From CAWHYG01 sp963833505 (GTDB lineage Bacteria > Eisenbacteria > RBG-16-71-46 > CAIMUX01), in contig CAWHYG010000007.1 of assembly GCA_963833505.1 (NCBI GenBank), positions 1,612,001-1,676,000 of the forward strand: 64,000 bases of DNA, in the 5' to 3' direction. Under the pieces are notes generated by a model, which was not told the DNA's origin, did not search any database, and saw only the letters and a program-made list of their open reading frames with translations. The position numbers and the translations under genes are program-made. Positions 59,542 through 64,000 of this stretch are shown here, piece after piece; within the stretch, counting starts at the first letter, position 1; the number at the start of each line of letters is the position of its first letter.

Positions 59542-61349
59542 TATCCAACCTCCCCGCGAAGAATGAACGGATCAAAGCACAAGAGATGGCCGAATCCCTG
59601 GTGCCCGCGCTGGCCCGCGCTGCGCGATTCCAATCGTGCCAGGGTGGGCAGACAGTCCACCACCGGCCGGTCCAGTTCGAACACGAAGACCCCACCGGCT
59701 GCAACCACCTGCACGGTCAACATGCGACCGCTCCTCTGGTCCCAGCCACCGTCGCGCGTGAATCGCCGAACGCCGAGAACAAGGCGCGCCGGCGTCCCCA
59801 GACTGCGAAGCAGCGTGGTCTCCCCGTCGCTGTCTCCCAAATCCGGCCAGAGTGGCGAAAGCAGGGTAACGGGAACGTACGTTTCGGCGTGCCCGACAGG
59901 GATCCCAGCCCCACTCAACCGGCGCGTCAAAGCCTCCGAGAAGGCCTTCGCCCTGGCAGCTATCGGTTCGAATGCGTGCGGCGCGATGACCTCGACGCTT
60001 GCCCTTCCCCATCCGGCCGAGGCTCCTCGTCCCACGAAAAGCTCGGAACCGAGTCCTCGCGCCAGCATATCCTGCGTGCCCGCGGGAACGTTGCGGATGG
60101 TGCCCTCATAGGCCGCCCCCGCGTCGATCAGCTCGGTGGAGAACAACGCACCTTGCCTCGCCGAGGTCCGCGTGCGCTCGATCGCCAGCCTGGTGACCAG
60201 GCGTGTCGCCGGCAACCTGGGCTGTCGCCGACTTCCCGGAGCGCTCCTCAGCGGTGCAGAGCAGACCCGGCAGGTGTGCCGACTGCTCTCGGCCGTGAGT
60301 CGAGCCGCTGACGGGCTGTCAACCAGAACGGCCGCGATCTTATCCAGGAGGGTGTCGACTACAGCATGCTCGGTGGGCGCGTTCTTGCACGCACGCGCTG
60401 TCAGAGGCCACGGTCCAGGCAGGCCGGCGGTCGAGGTGTCGCTCGGATAGAGGAAACCAAAGTGAGCACCCCCATCCTCGTCCACCAATTTTTGCAGCGC
60501 CTCATTTCCATCCGGGTTCTCGAGCTGCTTGGCCAGAGCGAACCCCACCGCGCCGCGCAACGTCGCCCCACTCACCTCCGTGCGAGCCTCCCGGGTGTTG
60601 TTGTCACAGGTCGGCGTCCCCAGGGCCGCAGGGGAGAGGAGGGTGATCCGGACCCCGATCGCCCCGTCCTGCGAAATCGGGAGCTGACTCGGGGGATCCA
60701 AGACTGCGGTGGGAGAGGGGTCGAGCCACTCGAGAGTAAGATCCACCCGTGCGAATCCGCGGCTCCGTCCGGACCCGATATGGGTGGTGGCACGGACGGC
60801 CGCTTCCAGAAGGGGCTCGAGGTCCGCCGCGGTGTTCGTCCCGAGGGCGCTGAAGTGCCGATGGCGCGGGATCATGGGCACCCGCGAACTGAACAGTAGC
60901 TGCTCCCTGGCGCTGCGCTCCGGCCGGGAAAGGGCCACCCCATGGCGGATGGTCCAATCAACCTTCTCTCCCTCGAGCACGGCGTCTCTAAGCACCAGGC
61001 TCGAGAACGTCGTCTCGGTTGCATCCAGCGCTTCACGCCGGGCCCCGAAGAGCCGACAGGCGAGGCATCGGCGGCCGGCGGCGACCACACATGGCACCGG
61101 TTGGCTTCCTTCCTTCTCCGAATCCTCGGGACTCAGGCCGGTTGCGCCGGCGCAGCTGGGCTGACCGGCGCCCCGCAACAGCGCCTCCAGCGTCTCTCGC
61201 AGCGCGCCCCGAAGCGCCGTGGCCGGTAGGATCGGGAGTCCTTGGGCATCGGTCGCGTGGACACGGTCGAGGCCCCCTGGAACCGCGGAGTAGCCGCCAA
61301 CCAGGACCGTCCCAGTGGGGAAGGCCACCGTCAGCCGAAACCTCCTCAT
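59541..61349 (-). CDS. cas7-csx10: Cas7-Csx10 (Cas7-Cas5) fusion
   Basis: 602 residues, ATG overlapping the cas10 stop. Residues 1-215 form a Csm3-like Cas7: PILPATALRGALRETLEAL, CLACRLFGARREAL, HIGSGRSRGFARVDL, with Asp28 at the RNA-cutting position. From about 230 a second RAMP begins: ITLLSPAALGTPTCD, VSGATLRGAVGFALA, FGFLYP, a CRVC pair, LAIERTRTSARQGALFSTEL and VGRGASAGWGRASV. The last segments are the Csx10 hallmark, the Cas5 of subtype III-D. The fusion ties handle capping to the first backbone unit. Cas11 is still a separate gene. Confidence 0.86.
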   Translation of the reverse strand: MRRFRLTVAFPTGTVLVGGYSAVPGGLDRVHATDAQGLPILPATALRGALRETLEALLRGAGQPSCAGATGLSPEDSEKEGSQPVPCVVAAGRRCLACRLFGARREALDATETTFSSLVLRDAVLEGEKVDWTIRHGVALSRPERSAREQLLFSSRVPMIPRHRHFSALGTNTAADLEPLLEAAVRATTHIGSGRSRGFARVDLTLEWLDPSPTAVLDPPSQLPISQDGAIGVRITLLSPAALGTPTCDNNTREARTEVSGATLRGAVGFALAKQLENPDGNEALQKLVDEDGGAHFGFLYPSDTSTAGLPGPWPLTARACKNAPTEHAVVDTLLDKIAAVLVDSPSAARLTAESSRHTCRVCSAPLRSAPGSRRQPRLPATRLVTRLAIERTRTSARQGALFSTELIDAGAAYEGTIRNVPAGTQDMLARGLGSELFVGRGASAGWGRASVEVIAPHAFEPIAARAKAFSEALTRRLSGAGIPVGHAETYVPVTLLSPLWPDLGDSDGETTLLRSLGTPARLVLGVRRFTRDGGWDQRSGRMLTVQVVAAGGVFVFELDRPVVDCLPTLARLESRSAGQRGHQGFGHLLCFDPFILRGEVG

Positions 61350-62755
61350 CGTCCCATCTCCATGATCTCAGCAAGTTCGAGAAGAGCAGGCCCCGGCACG
61401 TTCGTGTCCAGTTCCCGCCGGTCTCTCCAGTTCAGGCCGCAGCTCTCGAACCACCTCTGCCATTCTCGGCTTCGCGCCACCTGAGCCCGGAAGAAGTTCA
61501 GATGCTCAAGCTCATCCGCGTCCTCGTTCGGTCCTGGCAGCGCCAGCATGCGCTGGGACCCGGGAACCGAGGCAAGCGCCCGGGCGGCTTCAAGTCGGGA
61601 CGACCACTCCGCGTCGTCCAGCCCGAAAGGACGCGGGTCATTCACCCGGCCCAACCCCGTGAGCCCCTGGATGAGTTCCTGCCCGGAGGTCAGCAACACG
61701 AAGTCCATGGCTGAACGTTTGCCGGCTGTCCGGCAGCGTTTCTTGGCCGAGTCTTCGAGGTCGTGGGCCAGCTCGATCAGACGCGATGCCGGGAAGTGGT
61801 GATCGGCGATCACCACGCCCACGCCGATCCCCAATGCCCGCAGCATCCCGGCGATGTCGTCCGAGACCAGGCCGTCCAGGTTTCCCAGAGACTCCGAACC
61901 CGAGTGGATGCCCGCGGCCAGCGTTTCCACGTACCCGATCACCCGGTCCGGCGGCAGGTACACTCGAATATCATCGCCGCCGGTCACCGGCGCCACGAAC
62001 CGATCGAGGGATGACGTCGCGCTTTGGTGGGCCGAACGAAAGATGTTGGCGACTGCAGCGCTGACGGCCGCCGTCCCTTCCAGCGTCGTGACGGATTCGA
62101 ACACGCGTCCGAGATTGTTTCCGTCCGCCGAAACAACAGCGATCCGCCCATCCGTGGCGATCTCCTCAAGGGTCCAACCTTTGTGGCCAGGGGAGCGCCG
62201 GCCGGTTTCCACCATGGCGTGGCAACGATCACAGACGCGCTCGTCCCCCGCGTCGGGCCTCTGCGACGCGCGCGAGGCCTGCCGGGCGTTGCAGTCGCTG
62301 CATTGATCCTGCCGACTTCGAGGAAGCGGAACGACCGGAGCGGGAGCTGCGTCCTTGGCCAGCCCCAGCCGCAGCTTGAGCCACGCGAGGCTGCCTGACT
62401 CATCCTGCGTCAACGGCACGTCGGCGACCGCGAGAACACCTCCGTGGGTGCGAAGCCTGTAGTCCTTGACGAGGCTGTCACACGTCGTCCCCGCGGCATT
62501 CTCGGGCACCACGAGGGTACCGCGGCCGCCTCCCGTGAAAATCGCCCCTGAACGCTCCCCGGTCTCGGCGTCGAAATCCCGGACCGTTCGGCTCGCACCT
62601 TCCATCGCGATCGGCCGGCTGCTCGCGGTGACCAGCTCCTGAATGCCGTTGGCGTCGTAGCCGATCAGCCGCGCTCCCGACCCCGCATACTCCCGAGCCT
62701 TTCGGACCCGGTCGCGGATCTGCTGGGCGTCCACGAGCGCGCCGGTGTCTTTCAT
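61346..62755 (-). CDS. cas10: HD-less Cas10 with intact GGDD cyclase motif
   Basis: 469 residues from the ATG at 62755 behind GGAGGTGA. It starts directly with the first palm (ARLIGYDANGIQELVTASSR), so the N-terminal HD nuclease domain is missing. A zinc ribbon follows (CSDC 152-155, CDRC 175-178), then the second palm with VVSADGNNLGRVF (Asp211) and VTGGDDIRVYL (GGDD 259-262), then a helical D4-like end. It should make cyclic oligoadenylate when target RNA binds, but no DNA cutting is expected. At half the usual size it is one of the shorter Cas10 proteins. First gene of the locus B operon. Confidence 0.9.
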   Translation of the reverse strand: MKDTGALVDAQQIRDRVRKAREYAGSGARLIGYDANGIQELVTASSRPIAMEGASRTVRDFDAETGERSGAIFTGGGRGTLVVPENAAGTTCDSLVKDYRLRTHGGVLAVADVPLTQDESGSLAWLKLRLGLAKDAAPAPVVPLPRSRQDQCSDCNARQASRASQRPDAGDERVCDRCHAMVETGRRSPGHKGWTLEEIATDGRIAVVSADGNNLGRVFESVTTLEGTAAVSAAVANIFRSAHQSATSSLDRFVAPVTGGDDIRVYLPPDRVIGYVETLAAGIHSGSESLGNLDGLVSDDIAGMLRALGIGVGVVIADHHFPASRLIELAHDLEDSAKKRCRTAGKRSAMDFVLLTSGQELIQGLTGLGRVNDPRPFGLDDAEWSSRLEAARALASVPGSQRMLALPGPNEDADELEHLNFFRAQVARSREWQRWFESCGLNWRDRRELDTNVPGPALLELAEIMEMGR

Positions 62756-63180
62756 GCAATCACCTCCACGGTGTTTCGGGGGCGGCACCAGGGGCTGGGC
62801 TGTCGCCGGCTCGACCGAAAGCTCTGAGCAGCCCGGCAATCTTGACCTGCGTCATCTGTGCCGGACTCACTTGGCCTTTCTGCCCGCTCATCGGGCGCCC
62901 TGGTCAACCTCCGCAGACGCGGCAGCACGCATTGACCATTGCTGGGAACCTGAAACTGCGCGAATCGAGGGTGCAGCTCGGGAAATTCCAGGTCAAGACA
63001 GAGTTTGCGCGAGGGAGCAACGCCGGAGACATCGCCTCGGACCCACCAGACGGCGATTTGGTCTCGATCCGCTGACCGGTGTCGCCCTTGCACCCGGCCG
63101 GCGGGCCGAACGCCCGTACTTCACGAGCCTTCTGCTCGGAACGGCATGAAAGTGTCTGCGCCATCGCTGGCGACCCAGAC
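62756..63180. other. Gap between locus B cas10 and the right-hand array
   Basis: 425 bp with no gene. It must carry the locus B promoter. At about 62863-62891 the phrase CACTTGGCCTTTCTG followed by an ATCGGG block looks like a further decayed copy of the 35-nt repeat, so the array once reached closer to cas10. Confidence 0.5.
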
Positions 63181-63753
63181 GTTTAATCCCCTGCTTGGCC
63201 TTTCCGGTCGGAACTCAACGAACGCGGCTGAGGGAGCCTGCCCACAGAAGAAGTTTCAATTCCCCACCTGGCCTTTCTGATCGGGCCTTGTCGCCGTGCA
63301 CGTTCGCGGTCCGATGATGGTCGATGCCGCGTTTCAATCCCCCGGTCGACCTTTCTGACCGGGACCGGAGTCCAGCTACTGCGGCGCCGCGCCTCTCAAG
63401 AAAAGAGCTTCAATCCCCCACTTGGCCTTTCCGATCGGGACGTCCCGTTCGCACTCACTCACTTACTCACTCGCAAAAACATGAGCTTCAATCCCCCACT
63501 TGGCCTTTCCGATCGGAACATCCTCGAGGCTGTGACCGCCAGCATGGAGGAGTCCGACGAGAACGTTTCAATCCCCCACTTGGCCTTTCCGATCGGAACC
63601 ACTTCGACAACGTTCAAGACTCTTCGACGACAGGAGAAAGTTTCAATCCCCCACTTGGCCTTTCCGATCGGAACAACTACCGTCGGGGTCAGCTCGACCC
63701 CAGCCACCTCCGTAAGAAGTTTCAATCCCCCACTTGGCCTTTCCGATCGGAAC
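63181..63753 (-). CRISPR. Eight-repeat CRISPR array (35-nt repeat)
   Basis: Repeats start at 63181, 63253, 63331, 63407, 63485, 63565, 63640 and 63719. The right four match the consensus (GTTTCAATCC...CGATCGGAAC) or differ by one base; the left four carry several changes each (GTTTAATCCCC; CGGTCG; CTGATCGGGC). Repeat decay increases away from the leader at 63754, so growth and transcription start on the right and run leftward into locus B. Spacers are about 38-45 bp. Confidence 0.96.
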
Positions 63754-64000
63754 CGCGCCCCTCGTAAGCCATGACTGTACAAGCACTCCCCGGCTCCTTC
63801 CCGGGGATGACGCTTCTGATACGAGTCGCGACGAGCAACGTGCCTCCGACCGCCCGCATGCTGCCTCGCAAGTCACGGCTCCGCAAGGAAATCCGGACCC
63901 TCCGGGGATGATTTGGACCTCCCAAACCGGGTAACGTATTGCTCCGCAAGATGGTTGCCTCCGTTTTCGCCCTCAAGGGCGCCGATTCCCAAATCATCCC
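63754..64000 (-). promoter_or_regulatory. CRISPR leader, copy 4, running to the window edge
   Basis: Starts CGCGCCCCTCGTAAGCC after the last repeat, then GACTGTACAAGC, CCCGGGGATGACGCTTC, GATACGAGTCGCGACGAG, GCAAGGAAATCCGGACC, GATGATTTGGACCTCCC, GGGTAAC and the distal TCAAGGGCGCCGA and ATCATCCC blocks. It is the most complete copy and matches copy 2 all the way to the end of the window. Confidence 0.85.

Noticed and set aside
1..64000. tRNA or rRNA genes
   Set aside because: No cloverleaf-like TTCGAATC arm sets or rRNA signature stretches were found on either strand by eye.

Overview
High-GC DNA (roughly 65% by eye) from a Gram-negative, probably flagellated bacterium. This is suggested by MotA/MotB, a complete System I cytochrome c maturation operon, two lipoproteins and an MCE-like protein. 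The phylum cannot be fixed from the sequence. The gene mix and the cysteine-type CcmE would suit a little-cultivated lineage.

Housekeeping part (1-16.6 kb). On the + strand lie a transglutaminase-like protein, cut by or close to the window edge, and a DUF3857/transglutaminase-fold protein that has lost its catalytic cysteine. On the - strand are motB-motA and a serine-less alpha/beta hydrolase. Next is a long - strand operon: PHP phosphoesterase, ccmE, ccmF, ccmH, a ccmI-like gene, an unknown membrane protein, ccmA, ccmB, ccmC, ccmD. A sulfatase-TPR lipoprotein has its own promoter, and a small alpha+beta-barrel protein closes the section.

Type I-G CRISPR-Cas (17.3-30.9 kb). An array of 51 clear repeats plus one decayed terminal repeat lies beside cas2, a cas4-cas1 fusion, csb2, csb1, csx17 and a cas3 whose HD domain is C-terminal. 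The cas genes overlap or nearly overlap and read leftwards. The crRNA strand is also leftward, and the leader sits between cas2 and the array.

Type III locus A (31.3-40.4 kb). Seven tightly linked genes: cmr1, cmr6-like, a divergent cas10, cmr4, cmr5, a Cas5-type RAMP, and a CorA-like two-helix membrane protein as the last gene. The Cas10 has lost both its HD and GGDD motifs, as described for subtype III-C. A two-repeat array with a leader lies upstream.

Region 40.4-53.2 kb. An orphan copy of the same CRISPR leader has a 42-bp minisatellite where its array should be. It is followed by a seven-gene operon: MCE-like lipoprotein, ClpB-like ATPase with a dead second ATPase domain, YbjN-like protein, vWA membrane protein, tubulin/FtsZ-like GTPase, large two-helix membrane protein, and transglutaminase-like protein. 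It has a clear sigma70-type promoter and a perfect Shine-Dalgarno. I cannot match it to a named system, and it is the best candidate for something undescribed.

Type III locus B (53.3-64 kb). The - strand operon encodes an HD-less Cas10 with intact GGDD, a Cas7-Csx10 fusion, Cas11, three Cas7 genes (one frameshifted) and a new S1-like protein. A + strand pair encodes a membrane-anchored CARF protein and a Csx3-type ring nuclease. Arrays with the same 35-nt repeat and the same leader flank it on both sides. The likely logic is that target RNA activates Cas10, cyclic oligoadenylate opens or activates the membrane CARF protein, and Csx3 removes the signal. Locus A may sense RNA without signalling, yet it carries its own membrane effector. 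Only the I-G locus has adaptation genes, and neither type III locus has a cas6.
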